This document shows, one piece after another, positions 1 through 8,827 of a DNA stretch of 9,869 bases. Both the position numbers and the translations under genes were made by a program. Numbering within the stretch: position 1 is the first letter of the stretch; every line of letters starts with the position of its first letter. This stretch comes from a bacterium (GTDB lineage: Bacteria > Verrucomicrobiota > Kiritimatiellia > UBA8416). Location of the stretch: assembly GCA_020048935.1 (NCBI GenBank), contig JAIFLS010000130.1, positions 1 to 9,869 on the forward strand. Direction: 5' to 3'. Below the pieces are notes generated by a model. The model was not told the origin of the DNA. It was given only the letters and a program-made list of their open reading frames with translations, and ran no database searches.

Positions 1-41
1 CCCTGATCCGACTGGAGCGGCGCGCCGCCCCCGAGCGCTAA
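1..41 (+). CDS. Possible 3' end of an unidentified gene (partial)
   Basis: Reading from base 3, twelve codons end in TAA at 39-41 and give LIRLERRAAPER. An Arg/Glu/Ala-rich tail is common for C-termini in GC-rich genomes, and the sequence becomes less GC-rich just after this stop, as expected at a gene end. Twelve residues are too few to recognise a family, and an open stretch this short can occur by chance. The gene, if real, is convergent with the - strand ABC operon that ends at 401. Confidence 0.2.
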   Translation, partial: LIRLERRAAPER

Positions 42-400
42 CCGCTCGCCACGCCTATGCGCAGTGTGTCAATTCGCGCGTAACCAATTAACGGGTATTG
101 GGGGTCACATCTCGCCATTCTTCATTGTAGGCAAATCACACTTTATCAACTGGTTACGACTGACGGATTCCGACGCGCCGACCGCAACTACAGAAATCAG
201 CCTTTGGCACTCTCGCTCCCCAGATCCGGGGCCGCACTTCGCCATCAGCTCCTCGGCGACTGATGAAGCCTCCCCATGCTCGAATCCCATTCCGCCCCTT
301 GTTCAAAACGCCTGCAACCTACCACCGAAAGCCGCCTGGCGCAAATGTTTTGCAACACAAAAATCCCTCAGGGGCAGGCCATTTATCGGTTGGGCGAACG
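42..400. other. Gene-free stretch left of the ABC operon
   Basis: No coding frame here gives a recognisable protein. Both the 118-codon + frame starting at 64 and the 61-codon - frame at 105-290 have mixed composition with no motif. Base composition is more AT-rich than in the flanking genes. A weak imperfect inverted repeat pairs 79-89 with 148-158 (10 of 11 bases). On the - strand, after the ABC stop, there is a 3-bp CCC/GGG stem (365-373) followed by T5 (359-363), which is too small to call a terminator with confidence. No tRNA, mobile element or attachment site is visible. Confidence 0.6.
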
Positions 401-2322
<1,922 letters not shown>

Positions 2323-2323
<1 letters not shown>

Positions 2324-4077
2324 CAGGCGGTCTCCTCGCTAAGCACGCCGTGACTAGCATGGCTTTCGTACAGGCGGCGGTAGCGGCCGTCCTTGATCTC
2401 CAGCAGCGCGTCATGGCTGCCGGCTTCCACGATGCGTCCGCCATCGAGCACCAGAATGGTGTCGGCATTCCGGATGGTGCTCAGGCGGTGGGCGACCACG
2501 AAGGCCGTGCGCCCGTGAAGGAAGCGCGCCAGCGCGGTCTGGATCTTCTTCTCGGATTCGCTGTCGAGCGAGCTGGTGGCCTCATCCATGATGAGCATCG
2601 GCGGATCGGCCAGGATGGCGCGCGCGATGCTGATCCGCTGCTTCTGGCCGGTCGAGAGCTCGACGCCGCGGGCACCGAGCAGCGTGTCGTAGCCATTGGG
2701 CATGGCCTCGATCTCGTCATGGATCTCGGCCAGCCGGGCGGCCTGCGTGACTTCCTCCGCCGTGGCGCCGGGCCGGGCGTAGCGGATATTGGCGGTGACC
2801 GTCGCGTTGAACAGCAGCGATTCCTGCAGCACGATGCCGAACTGCCGCCGCAGGGATTGCAGGTCGTATTCGCGGACATCGCGCCCGTCGATGCGGATGC
2901 TGCCGCGCTGCACGTCGTAGAAGCGCAGCAGCAGCGAAAGCACGGTTGTCTTGCCGCAGCCGGTCGGCCCCACAAGCGCGACCATGTGGCCGGCGGGCAC
3001 ATGCAAGTGGAAATTGCGTAGGATCGGCGCGTCGGGCTTGTAGTGGAAATGGACGTGCTGGAAGTCTACCGCGCCCTTCACGCGTCCGACCTTGGCTGCA
3101 TCCGGGGCGCTGGTGATGGCGGGTGCCTCCTCGAGCATCTCGAAGAGCCGGTCGGCCGAGATCCCGACATTCTGGAACTGCTGCGCGATCATCGAGAACC
3201 GTACCGCTGGCCAGAGCAGTTGCATGGCATAGGCGGTGAAGGCGACCACATCGCCGTAGGTCGCCTCGCCTGTCAGGACCAGCCCGCAGCCGGAAAAGAA
3301 AATCAGCGCGTGGCTGAGCCCCTGCAGCAGGTTGGTGTTCATGTTGAAGGTGTTGTTGGCGTTCAGCGACTCCTCGAACAGGGCGGCCACCTGGTCCGAC
3401 TGCTCCCTGAAGATGGCTTGCTCGCGCTCCTCCGCCCCGTAGGTCTTGACCGTCAGCGAGCCGGTCAGACGGTTGGTCAGCCCGCCTGCCAGGCGGTCCT
3501 GCGACTGGCGGAAGCGGCGGTTGGTAATACGGATACGGGCGACATTCAGGCGGTAGTTGAGGGCGAAGGCAGCCACCACGATCAGCAGCAGGATCGCCAG
3601 TCGCCAGTTGATCATGAACGTGATCACGACGGAAACCAGGGCGGTGATCAAATCCGAAAGGATCTGTACCGAGGAGGCGGTGACCATGTTCTGCACGGCG
3701 GCACTGTCCTCCATCAGGCGGCTGACCAGCTTGCCGGTACTGTTGGCGTGGAAGAATCCGAGCGAGAGTTTCAGGAAGTGGTCGTACACGGCGGCCCGGA
3801 TGCGCAGCACGAATTTCTGGCCGACGGTGGCGATCCAGACGTGCTGGATGAGGCCGGAACCGGCGGATACGACCGGCACCAGCAGCAGCGCGATCCCGAG
3901 CGGCAGGAACAGGTCCGTGCGGCCGAGGGTCAGGACATGGTCGATGATCGCCCGCGTCAGCAGCGGCGGCAGCATCCCGATCGCCGACATCAGTCCGGTC
4001 AGCATCAGCAGGCCGACGAGGTGCCGCCGGAACGGCTTGATGAAGCGCCAGAGGGTCGCGTTTCGCTGGGCATTCAT
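2323..4077 (-). CDS. ABC exporter half (permease fused to ATPase), catalytic partner
   Basis: This intact 584-residue gene encodes an MsbA/MDR-type half transporter. The membrane domain covers about residues 15-310, with hydrophobic segments near 20-45, 57-80, 135-180 and 255-290. The family-typical segment VKTYGAEEREQ lies at 210-220. The ATPase domain has Walker A GPTGCGKT at 370-377, Q-loop Gln418, signature LSTGQ at 474-478, Walker B LIMDE at 495-499 with the catalytic Glu499, and H-loop His530. The only deviation is the signature, where Thr replaces the first Gly of LSGGQ. That matches the partner gene at 401-2323, whose own Walker B and H-loop are altered: all changes fall in one composite site of the predicted heterodimer. 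No C39 peptidase domain precedes the membrane domain, so it is not a double-glycine bacteriocin exporter. The start lies 18 bases after the adaptor gene's stop, and the stop overlaps the partner's start by one base (TGATG). Substrate unknown. Confidence 0.93.
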
Positions 4078-4095
4078 AGGCGCGTTCCGGGTTAG

Positions 4096-5139
4096 CTAGC
4101 GTATGCCGAACATCCAGAACCAGAAGGGCACGGTGGCCACGGTGACCAGCGCCTCGGCCGATGTTCCCGGCGGTACGGCAAGACCGTCGTCGTCGAATGT
4201 GCAGTAGGCCATCCGGTAGGTCTGCTGGTTATCCGACTGGATAACCGAGCGCAGTGCGCTGACCTTGCCGCGGAACCGTTGGCGCCCGATCCCCGTGTAG
4301 ATGCTCAGCACGGCCTTGTAGGGAGCTCCCGGTGTCACCTGCGCGGCATGCCGCTCCGGGATGCGCAGTTTCAGGATCTGGCGGGCGCCGCCGAAGATCT
4401 CGTAGAGCACGTTCTGCGGGGTTACCAGTTCACCGGTGACGAACTCGTAGCGCACGGCCTGGCCGCTGATCGGAGCCAGGATGTGGCGGGTCTCCAGTTG
4501 AGCTTCCGCCTTGGCCACCGCGTTGCTCTGCATATCGAGCTCTCGCTGCAGGACCTCGATCTCCTTGAAGGCGAGGGTCGCAGGATCCTCTTCGCGCAGG
4601 CGGTCGCACTCGGAGCGGGCCAGGGCCAGCGAGGTCTTGCGCTCCTCCAGCGAGCGTCCCGAATCGAGTCCCTTGGCGTGCAGGTCCGCCGTCATTTTCA
4701 TAACGGTCTCGGCGTGGGCCAGGCGGATTTCGGCCTGTGTGACGAGATGCCGTTGGCGCCGTTGCTGCTCCTCCATGGCGGCGGCGCGGCTGGCGATCTG
4801 CGCCTCGGTACGGCGGCCAGCCGCGGCGGCTTCGTCGCGGGCGGCGCGCTGGACGCGGTCATCCAGCCGCACGAGCATGTCGCCTTTCCGTACCGCCTGC
4901 CCCGATCCCGCCAGGATTTCCGCCACCGGGCCTGTCTCGGCTGGACGGACCTCGGCGTAGTCGTCGGTTGTGACATAGCCGGTGGCCGCGATGCGGACCG
5001 GCACCGGCAGTATGAACCCGGCCAGCAGCAGCGTGCCGACGATCCAGGCGGTCCGGCGGATCCATCGCCGCCGCCATCGCCGTTTTTCACGGGAACCCTC
5101 TGGCAGCGGTTCCCCGGTGGTGGTTCGGTAATCACTCAT
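4096..5139 (-). CDS. HlyD-family membrane fusion (periplasmic adaptor) protein
   Basis: This 347-residue protein should link the ABC exporter in the inner membrane to the periplasm or an outer-membrane channel. A strongly basic cytoplasmic start (residues 18-29, rich in Arg) is followed by one membrane anchor at about 30-50. The two halves of a lipoyl-like domain lie at about 62-94 (EVRPAETGPVAEILAGSG, then VRKGDMLVRLDD) and 219-248 (ILAPISGQAVRYEFVTGELV). Between them is a long Ala/Glu/Gln/Arg-rich coiled-coil hairpin at about 95-216. A beta-barrel-like region follows, and the C-terminus is hydrophobic (VPFWFWMFGIR). The start is supported by GGGGAG five bases upstream of ATG. The upstream zinc-protein gene ends inside this start (ATGAGTGA, 8-base overlap), so translation is probably coupled. 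No TolC-like gene is in the window. Length and domain order are normal for the family. Confidence 0.9.
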   Translation of the reverse strand: MSDYRTTTGEPLPEGSREKRRWRRRWIRRTAWIVGTLLLAGFILPVPVRIAATGYVTTDDYAEVRPAETGPVAEILAGSGQAVRKGDMLVRLDDRVQRAARDEAAAAGRRTEAQIASRAAAMEEQQRRQRHLVTQAEIRLAHAETVMKMTADLHAKGLDSGRSLEERKTSLALARSECDRLREEDPATLAFKEIEVLQRELDMQSNAVAKAEAQLETRHILAPISGQAVRYEFVTGELVTPQNVLYEIFGGARQILKLRIPERHAAQVTPGAPYKAVLSIYTGIGRQRFRGKVSALRSVIQSDNQQTYRMAYCTFDDDGLAVPPGTSAEALVTVATVPFWFWMFGIR

Positions 5140-5899
5140 GACTGCTCCCCGGTCTTGGCTGTTTCACGATCTTGAGATAGTCCTTGGCCAGCAGGCGTAT
5201 GCCGTCCTCATCGTCGGAGTAGCGTTTCATGCACAGATCGCAGGAAGCGCAGTCGCGCTCGTAGCAGTTGCGGTGCACCCGGGCCGGATACATCTTGCGG
5301 AAGGCCTCGTAGCAGTCGTCGCAGCAGAAGCAGTAGCGCTCCTGGGCCGCGCCGAAGGCGACGTGCGCCATGTGGAAGCCGTCGGCTTCCGGATTGGCCT
5401 CCTTCTGGCACCAGGCGCACAGCAGGCTCATGCGGTCCAGCACCTGGCGATGCCGGGCACCGAGTTCCTGCTGGTCCCAGAGGTACTCGATCCAGCTTAC
5501 CGAGGAGGTCGGGATCTTGGCGCGCACGACATCCGTAGCAACGCTGGCCCTCGACCGGCGGCCCGTTGGTGATGTGTACCCGCACGGAGCCTTGCCGCGG
5601 CACCTCGAATGTGTGCCAGCCGCAGTGGTCGCAGATTGACGCGAACAGGTGCTGCCGCACATGGTGCCCGCAGTCGGGGCAGCGGCCCATCTTGATGGCG
5701 TGTATTCGCTGCAGGGAGTCCTCCGCCGCGCTGAGGATGACCTTCTCGGCCTTGCGCTGCAGCTTCTCCTCGTTGATCGGTCCCTGGGCGGACACAATCC
5801 GCATGTCGTGATCGTACTGTTCCTGCTCGTCGTCATCTCCTCGACATTTTCCGGGGCCTCGGGCTTATTCCGTTGCCTCCACCATTCCACAATCGTCAT
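5132..5899 (-). pseudogene. Cys-rich zinc-ribbon / TRASH-like protein, frame broken twice
   Basis: I recognise no named family. Read in three pieces the product is about 255 residues: the first frame from ATG 5899 to about 5836 (MTIVEWWRQRNKPEAPENVEE), a second frame to about 5541, then the first frame again to the stop at 5132. The middle piece has a zinc ribbon, CPDC (5681-5670) and CDHC (5633-5622). The last piece has CAWC, then CFCCDDCYEAF and a third cluster CYERDCASCDLC. The CxxC ... FCCxxCYExF pattern resembles TRASH/YHS-type treble-clef metal-binding domains. There are 14 Cys in the repaired reading. The second slip looks like one extra T at 5540/5541: without it the protein reads VEGQRATDVVRAK. 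If the first slip is not real, translation could start at ATG 5804. It has no membrane segment and is probably cytoplasmic. As first gene of the exporter operon, overlapping the adaptor, it may sense metal or redox state or assist the exporter; this is inference only. Confidence 0.65.
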
Positions 5900-6202
5900 G
5901 ATCTATACCGCCCTGAAACTCGTGTTCTTTGATGTCAAGCCGCTATCGTTACGCCGCCGCGCGCCGCTTGCAAGCCAAATATGACCCGGAACGAAAAAAA
6001 AACGTTTCTAAAGTGCCTCTTAAAATTGCGCGAACGGAACCGGCTCGACAGGATTCTCGTTCTCCAGGGGCGGGTAAGTCTTTCGGGCGGTGGGAGATCG
6101 GCTCACGACTACGGCAACGACTACGAATTACGATCCGCCAAATCTCTCCCATCGTCATCCGTAGTCGTCGCCGTAGTCGTCAACCGAAAATAGCCACCCT
6201 CC
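5900..6202. other. Intergenic region between holA and the exporter operon
   Basis: No protein-like frame is visible. The region is AT-richer near 5930-6040 and includes an A9 run at 5994-6002. Its main content is the long palindrome at 6105-6180 (separate entry). The promoter of the - strand exporter operon should lie between about 5900 and 6100. A perfect TTGACA (- strand, 5938-5933) is present, but no -10 box sits at a normal distance, so I do not call a promoter. Confidence 0.6.
6105..6180 (-). repeat. Long imperfect inverted repeat, 30-base arms, 16-base loop
   Basis: Arm 6105-6134 matches the reverse complement of 6151-6180 at 27 of 30 positions, with a 16-base loop at 6135-6150. As - strand RNA, two of the three differences become G-U wobble pairs, leaving one A-G mismatch in 30. 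As + strand RNA they are A-C and U-C mismatches, so the structure is better on the - strand, the direction in which holA is read. It begins 22 bases after the holA stop. Each arm contains two copies of ACGACTACG at an 11-base period. No T-run follows on the - strand, so it is not a standard intrinsic terminator. It could be a mobile palindromic repeat or an mRNA 3'-end stabiliser. Confidence 0.85.
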
Positions 6203-7339
6203 CTACCGGCGGCTTGGCTTGGTGGGCCGCTTGGCCGAGCCGAGCATGCGCACAAGCAGGATCTCCATCACCAGCTCGGGCGGCACCCGGCTCGAAACCA
6301 TGCTCTCGTGGGCCAGTATGACCTGCTTCTGGCAGTGCTCCAGGCGCTTACGCGTGAAACCGGCCGCCTGCCGGGCCAGGATGGACGCTCGGAAAGGGTG
6401 CATGGAACGCGGGTCGTTCTCCATCTCCTGCGTGAAGACCTGCTCGATTTCGGGCGGCAGCGTGCCCCAGGCGTAGCTGTCCTTGCCGAAGGCGGTTTTC
6501 TTGACCATCCATTGCCGGTCAATCGCCTCGCGGTAGATCATCAGGTCGCGGACACGCTTTTCCAGGTTGATGATCAGGCCCATCAGGTTCTGGCGCTGGA
6601 AGACGAGCTGGCGCAAGATACGCAGTGATTTGGCCAGGTCGCGGTCCGCGAAGGCGTCTGCCAGGTCAAAGAAGGCGGCCTCGCGCGAGGCGGATACGAA
6701 ATTGGCGATATCCTCCGCCTCGACCTTCCTGCGGTCGCCCAGCGCGGTCGCCAGCTTTTCCAGCTCGTTGAGGATCACCCGCGTGTCGAGCCCGACCTTC
6801 TGCTGGAAGGCGACCTTGGCAGCCGGTGCCAGTTGCAGCCCCTTGTCCGCGGCCAGCCGCTCCAGCCGTTCGACAACCGATGCCTGGTCGCGGTAATTGC
6901 GGTCGTCCGGCACCATGAACTCATGCAGCTCGCCGACAGACTTGCAGGTCTTGTAGAAGCTGCGGCGCTTGTCGACGGCGGGGGCGGTGATGATCAGGGT
7001 CACATCCTCGGGGAGCCCGGCCTTGATCTTGTCGGTCAGCCGGGTCAGCTCGTCCTGCACGGTCTGCGACTGCGAGGCTCGGTTATCGCCCAGGATGGTG
7101 GCGTTCTCGAGCCAGATGGTCTTCTGCTCGCTGAACAGCCCCAGGGAGTTAATGGCCGAAAGACAGCGGCGGATGACGTTGACCGCCGGCTCGACCTTGT
7201 CGACCGCGCCGTCGATTCGTTCAAGCTGCGCGGCGGCATCGCCGCCGGGCGGGGCGACCTGCCTGAGGATCGAGGTGACCTTCTCGGAGACGAGGTAGTC
7301 GTCGTCACCGGTAATGAGATATAGACGGGTTGAAGGCAT
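6203..7339 (-). CDS. holA: DNA polymerase III delta subunit
   Basis: The delta subunit is the clamp-loader arm that opens the sliding beta clamp during DNA replication. The product from ATG 7339 has 378 residues, close to the family's usual 330-350 plus a basic tail (KRPTKPSRR). The start YLITGDDDYLVSEKV matches the family's typical opening YLLxGEExxLV. A middle stretch LGLFSEQKTIWLENATIL and the later LIITAPAVDKRRSFYK fit the Rossmann-like AAA+ core, which lacks an intact P-loop, as is normal for delta. The helical domain reads VILNELEKLATALGD, and the clamp-loader collar region follows (ASREAAFFDLADAF, then LMGLIINLEKRVRDLMIYRE). In-frame alternatives upstream are ATG 7351 and TTG 7375. I chose 7339 because family similarity begins with MPSTRLYLI, though no good ribosome-binding site precedes it, so 7351 is possible. 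It lies 40 bases after the YchF-like gene and probably shares its transcript. Confidence 0.9.
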   Translation of the reverse strand: MPSTRLYLITGDDDYLVSEKVTSILRQVAPPGGDAAAQLERIDGAVDKVEPAVNVIRRCLSAINSLGLFSEQKTIWLENATILGDNRASQSQTVQDELTRLTDKIKAGLPEDVTLIITAPAVDKRRSFYKTCKSVGELHEFMVPDDRNYRDQASVVERLERLAADKGLQLAPAAKVAFQQKVGLDTRVILNELEKLATALGDRRKVEAEDIANFVSASREAAFFDLADAFADRDLAKSLRILRQLVFQRQNLMGLIINLEKRVRDLMIYREAIDRQWMVKKTAFGKDSYAWGTLPPEIEQVFTQEMENDPRSMHPFRASILARQAAGFTRKRLEHCQKQVILAHESMVSSRVPPELVMEILLVRMLGSAKRPTKPSRR

Positions 7340-7379
7340 GGGGGAGAGCATATCTGAATATCCAACACCCAACAAGAAA

Positions 7380-8421
7380 TTACACGTTGAACAGGAAATG
7401 GCAGATATCGCCGTCCTCGATGATGTAGTCCTTGCCCTTGGTCAGCATCTTGCCGCGCTCCTTGGCGACATGCTCGGAACCGGCCTCGATGAAGTCGGTG
7501 TACTTGATGACCTCGACGCGGATAAAGCCGCGCTCGATGTCGCTATGGATCTTGCCGCCCGCCACCGGTGCCGGCGAGCCCTTGCGGATGGTCCAGGCCC
7601 GGCATTCGTCCTTGCCGGCGGTGTAGAAGGACATCAGTCCCAGCGCGTCGTAGGCCGCCGCGTTCACGCGGTCCAGCCCCGGCTGGCGGATGCCGATCGC
7701 CTCCATGTATTCCTGCCGTTCGGCCTCGTCGGCGATCGATCCCCGCGATTTCCTGTTCGATCTGGCACGAGAGCGCCAGCGGCCCGCCGCTGGCCACGGC
7801 GGCTTTCCCGAGGTCGGCTTCCGAGACATTGTGCAGCACCATCAGCGGGATCAGCGTCAGCAGGCCCAGGCTGCGGATGGATGCCAGCGCCGTCGGATCA
7901 AAGGTCAGCGACGTCAGTGGCTGGCCCGCCTCGAGCGCGGCCATGCAGGTCTTCAGCGTCTCCTGCTCGGTCTTCTGGTCGGCTCCCACGCCGGCACGGG
8001 CCTCCTTGGCCATGCGCACCAGGCGTTTCTCGACCAGTTCCATATCCGCGAAGAGCAGCTCCGTGCGCAGGTTTTCCTCGTCGCGCGCGGCGTCCACCGA
8101 CCCTTCCGGATGATAGACCTGGTCTGAATCGAAAGCCCGCACGACCAGGCAGAGCAGATCGCAGCGGCGGGCGGCGTCGAGCCATCCGCGCGAATCCGCG
8201 CCGGTGACGGCGTCAGGACAGAGCACGAAGTGGTTTTCGGCGTAGACCTTGCGTTTCGGCTTGAAGAGATCCGTGAGCCGGTCGACCCGCTCATCCCGGA
8301 TCGCGGCGATTCCCTCGACGGACTCGCCGGGCTTGCGTACCTCCGGCACCGTGCGTCCCGTCAAGAGTGTGAACAGGGTTTTGCGTCCCGCCTGTGGCAG
8401 GCCGATCAAGGCGATTTTCAT
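7380..8421 (-). pseudogene. Divergent YchF/Obg-like NTPase with DUF933 (TGS) domain, one frameshift
   Basis: YchF/OLA1 proteins are ribosome-linked P-loop ATPases of the Obg family. Here the first 228 residues read from ATG 8421, with GGAG seven bases upstream. The last ~118 residues are in another frame, from about 7736 to the stop at 7380. The slip falls at ATCGATCG (- strand, 7740-7733). Removing one ATCG gives QEIAGIADEAERQEYMEAIG and a 345-residue protein, near the usual ~363. Family marks are KPKRKV (about 54-59), LVVRAFDSDQVYHPEG (92-107), TELLFADMELVEKRL (120-134), the specificity motif NVSE (198-201), and a C-terminal YTAGKDECRAWTIRKG through KDYIIEDGDICHFLFNV. The P-loop is altered: GLPQAGRKT (7-15) has Arg where the catalytic Lys should be and Lys where Ser should be. 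The switch DIAG motif is replaced by a segment around FVLCPDAVTGA. It is therefore probably a divergent paralogue rather than the housekeeping YchF, and may bind nucleotide weakly or not at all. Confidence 0.85.
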
Positions 8422-8473
8422 AAGGCGGCTCCGTTATATGCACTGATTTGTTCTGGAATCCGGTTTGTAAAGC

Positions 8474-8503
8474 TGGACATTAATAGTGCAATCCGCCTAA
8501 AAT
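8474..8503 (+). promoter_or_regulatory. Candidate sigma70-type promoter for the fmdB-like/mutarotase genes
   Basis: TGGACA (8474-8479) and TAAAAT (8498-8503) are 18 bases apart, each one base from consensus. RNA would start near 8510, giving a leader of about 37 bases before ATG 8547. The surrounding 125-base divergent region is AT-rich compared with the genes on either side. Confidence 0.5.
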
Positions 8504-8508
8504 GTAAA
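8480..8508 (-). promoter_or_regulatory. Candidate sigma70-type promoter for the YchF-like/holA genes
   Basis: On the - strand, TTTACA (8508-8503) and TATTAA (8485-8480) are 17 bases apart. The expected start of RNA, near 8473, leaves about 50 bases before the ATG at 8421. The -35 box matches consensus at five of six bases and the -10 box at four of six. It overlaps the opposing candidate promoter. Confidence 0.45.
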
Positions 8509-8532
8509 CGGTATTGATCGATTTTGATTTAA

Positions 8533-8538
8533 AAGGAG
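8533..8538 (+). promoter_or_regulatory. Strong ribosome-binding site deciding the FmdB-like start
   Basis: AAGGAG ends eight bases before ATG 8547. It lies inside the longer frame that opens at ATG 8514, showing that translation begins at 8547 (MPIYEF), the typical start of FmdB-type proteins. Confidence 0.8.
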
Positions 8539-8546
8539 TTGAGTTG

Positions 8547-8798
8547 ATGCCGATCTACGAATTCAAAGCGAAGAATCATCGTCATAGCTGTCCGACCTGC
8601 CGGGACGGATTCGAGAGCCTGCTGAGCCATACCGAGCCGCCGCCCTCGAAATGCCCGGACTGTGGGGCCCGCGTCAAGAAGTGCATCTCCGCGCCGAATG
8701 TCGGCGCGTCGACCAGCGGTTTCGACGACCGTGCCAAGTCATCCGGCTTCCACAAGCTCAAGAAGACTGGCAAGGGTGAATACGAGAAGTTGTACTGA
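8547..8798 (+). CDS. FmdB-type zinc ribbon protein
   Basis: This small protein of 83 residues begins MPIYEF, the hallmark of the FmdB/CxxC putative regulatory family, whose cellular role is poorly known. Two knuckles bind one zinc ion: CPTC at residues 15-18 and CPDC at 36-39, followed by GARVKKCIS. In common family members the first Cys pair comes at about residues 8-11 (MPIYEYRCxxCG); here it is pushed back by about seven residues (KAKNHRHS inserted). The C-terminal third is a basic, Ser/Gly/Lys-rich tail (GFHKLKKTGKGEYEKLY), probably disordered. The start is fixed by a strong ribosome-binding site. The gene is followed after 29 bases by the mutarotase gene in the same direction and probably shares its transcript. 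Confidence 0.85.
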   Translation: MPIYEFKAKNHRHSCPTCRDGFESLLSHTEPPPSKCPDCGARVKKCISAPNVGASTSGFDDRAKSSGFHKLKKTGKGEYEKLY

Positions 8799-8827
8799 TC
8801 AGGAAACGAGATACCCGGGGAAAAAGC

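Noticed and set aside
79..158. Inverted repeat 79-89 / 148-158 as ends of a small mobile element
   Set aside because: Only 10 of 11 bases match, there is no target-site duplication and no coding content; chance is likely.
278..287. tRNA T-loop-like string GCTCGAATCC
   Set aside because: The flanking bases do not form a T-stem, and no acceptor, D or anticodon arms can be placed upstream.
355..374. Intrinsic terminator for the ABC operon (- strand CCC-TGA-GGG then TTTTT)
   Set aside because: The stem is only three base pairs; too weak to call without RNA evidence.
3043..4095. Long + strand ORF of 350 codons opposite the ABC gene
   Set aside because: It is an antisense shadow of the 584-residue exporter, with a Gln/Asp/Arg/Gly-rich composition and no domain.
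5885..5938. Promoter based on the perfect TTGACA at 5938-5933 upstream of the zinc-protein gene
   Set aside because: The only -10-like string (TATAGA) is about 25 bases away and nearly touches the ATG; spacing is unsuitable.
5989..6006. A9 run flanked by AACG/CGTT as a terminator or hairpin
   Set aside because: The stem would be four pairs around a homopolymer loop, with no GC-rich hairpin before the T-run on the - strand.
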